A model generated the notes under the pieces. The model was given only the letters and a program-made list of their open reading frames with translations. It was not told where the DNA came from and searched no databases. DNA of 5,998 bases from an archaeon (GTDB lineage Archaea; Thermoproteota; Nitrososphaeria; Nitrososphaerales; CADDZS01), in assembly GCA_021792315.1 (NCBI GenBank), contig JAJYUX010000090.1:1-5998 (forward strand), given 5' to 3'. The position numbers and the translations under genes were made by a program. Positions 4,927 through 5,998 of the stretch are shown here, one piece after another (within the stretch, counting starts at the first letter, position 1; each line of letters starts with the position of its first letter).

Positions 4927-5962
4927 TAGTAATCACCCACGTGAGAATTGCCGTAACAATCGCCAGTGCTGCCGAAAAAGCTGCGAGTTTGAAGATATCA
5001 TTTGCAATTTCTTTTTCGGATTTTGCCTTGCTAGCGACGATTAGCCGCATTAAAGTGACAGGAGCCTCGCGATCCATGGTCGCACGCATTTTGAGATCAG
5101 GAAGCATCTCGATTGGCTGAGATTTGAGTTCTCTGTGTTCAACCAGCCTTTTCACGCTGGAAAGAAAGAAGAATGAATTTAGAATTGCTGGCAATATGGC
5201 GATAACAGCGACGATTTCCACTCCGCCGACAATCGCTATTGTTGCGTAGGCGCCTCCAAGCGCGATTGCTCCAGAATCTCCAGGGAAGATTTTGGAAGGA
5301 AAGCGATGGAAAATGAAGAAACCGATTGCAGATGCCATGATTGGAAGCACAACAAGGAGAACAACAGGGTTGTCCTTTCCCAATGCAATTTTCAGAATAA
5401 TTGCGCAGATTACTGGAACTAGGGCTATGATGATGAATCCGCTTACCACCCCATTCAGTACGTCGATTGTATTGATGGTGTTAGTAACAACCGGTATAGC
5501 GACCAGTATCAGCAGAGGATAAAGAAGAGGAATATGAGCAGGCGTCTCGAAAAGCGGCAGGTAGAGATGAGGATCAAAGACTCCGCCTCCCGGAATGAAG
5601 TACTGCAGAATCAATAACGGAAGGCCAGCGATGAGGAGTAGAGCCGGTTTTGCCACACCGCCCAAAGTCTTCAAATCATCTATGACACCTATGAGGCCTG
5701 ACACTAACGTCACCGAAAGAACACCAAGAGCAGCGTAACTCCCAGTCACAACAAACAACACAAACTCACTCACGCTTATCCCAGCAATTATGGCCGGGCC
5801 GCCAGGCCTTGGAATAGGCGGCTTACCATCCTTGTGATAATCCACGACAGTCATTTTTTTACTTGGAAGATACGATATCAGGTATCGCGTTCCTAGAACA
5901 GTGATAAGGAAAGACGCGATAGACGAAGCCGCGCCGAAAGCTATCAACCCATTAATCGTCAA
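4919..5962 (-). CDS. Glycosyltransferase family 4 protein: UDP-GlcNAc--dolichyl-phosphate GlcNAc-1-P transferase type (AglH/ALG7-like)
   Basis: This is a 347-residue polytopic membrane enzyme of the MraY/WecA/ALG7 superfamily, which transfers a sugar-1-phosphate from a UDP-sugar to a polyprenyl phosphate. That is the first committed step of N-glycosylation or surface polysaccharide synthesis. Motifs in order: a cytosolic loop with KPPIPRPGGPAI (47-58), the metal/substrate acidic pair VIDDLK (94-98; Asp95-Asp96), NTINTIDVLNG (161-171; Asn164, Asp167), FPGDSGAIALGG (226-237; Asp229), and a late cytosolic loop with HRELKSQP (276-283) in the place of the family's His/Arg motif. About ten hydrophobic segments span the chain. 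The start is TTG 5962: no in-frame ATG lies before the stop at 5990-5992, and a later start would remove the first membrane helix. No Shine-Dalgarno is seen, so a leaderless transcript is likely. A membrane-protein gene follows with an 8-base overlap. Confidence 0.88.
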   Translation of the reverse strand: MTINGLIAFGAASSIASFLITVLGTRYLISYLPSKKMTVVDYHKDGKPPIPRPGGPAIIAGISVSEFVLFVVTGSYAALGVLSVTLVSGLIGVIDDLKTLGGVAKPALLLIAGLPLLILQYFIPGGGVFDPHLYLPLFETPAHIPLLYPLLILVAIPVVTNTINTIDVLNGVVSGFIIIALVPVICAIILKIALGKDNPVVLLVVLPIMASAIGFFIFHRFPSKIFPGDSGAIALGGAYATIAIVGGVEIVAVIAILPAILNSFFFLSSVKRLVEHRELKSQPIEMLPDLKMRATMDREAPVTLMRLIVASKAKSEKEIANDIFKLAAFSAALAIVTAILTWVITIG

Positions 5963-5998
5963 GACAGAATTCCCGAACTCGCGGATGCTTCAAACCTT

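Overview
The window reads as archaeal and most likely Thaumarchaeota (Nitrososphaeria), probably a terrestrial lineage of moderate GC. This is inference from several signs. Proteasome alpha and beta genes lie side by side. A Trm112 protein has the archaeal CPID-type first zinc ligand. A dolichol-phosphate GlcNAc-1-P-transferase-type enzyme is present. GTG and TTG starts are frequent, TATA-like elements sit close to the genes, and Shine-Dalgarno sites are mostly weak. A branched-chain amino-acid-type binding protein at the left edge hints at organic nutrient uptake. No tRNA, rRNA, CRISPR array or insertion sequence was recognised.

Layout. (1) 2-676, plus strand: 3' part of an extracellular substrate-binding protein, closed by a hairpin/T-tract terminator. 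(2) About 718-1310: poorly resolved DNA with only weak coding candidates. It runs in frame into a winged-helix regulator gene whose convincing part is about 1320-2003. (3) 2085-3353: a beta-alpha proteasome operon. The beta subunit keeps its catalytic Thr/Asp/Lys and has almost no propeptide. The alpha subunit is divergent and has substitutions in its gate-stabilising residues. The operon ends in a clean intrinsic terminator. (4) 3425-3739: a small unknown protein. (5) 3842-4695: a Trm112-like zinc protein, then a left-handed beta-helix acyltransferase. (6) 4684-5962, minus strand: a polytopic GlcNAc-1-phosphate transferase followed by an overlapping two-helix membrane protein, convergent with block 5.

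The two blocks at the right edge meet inside a perfect 12-bp palindrome that supplies both stop codons and the same last three residues (SST) to two unrelated proteins. The acyltransferase and the GlcNAc-1-P transferase both fit glycan assembly (N-glycosylation or surface polysaccharide). The proteasome pair is a self-contained unit and may be a second, specialised core particle. The best leads are the altered alpha gate with its beta-alpha gene order, the propeptide-less beta, the shared-palindrome gene ends, and the internally repeated small membrane protein coupled to the glycosyltransferase.
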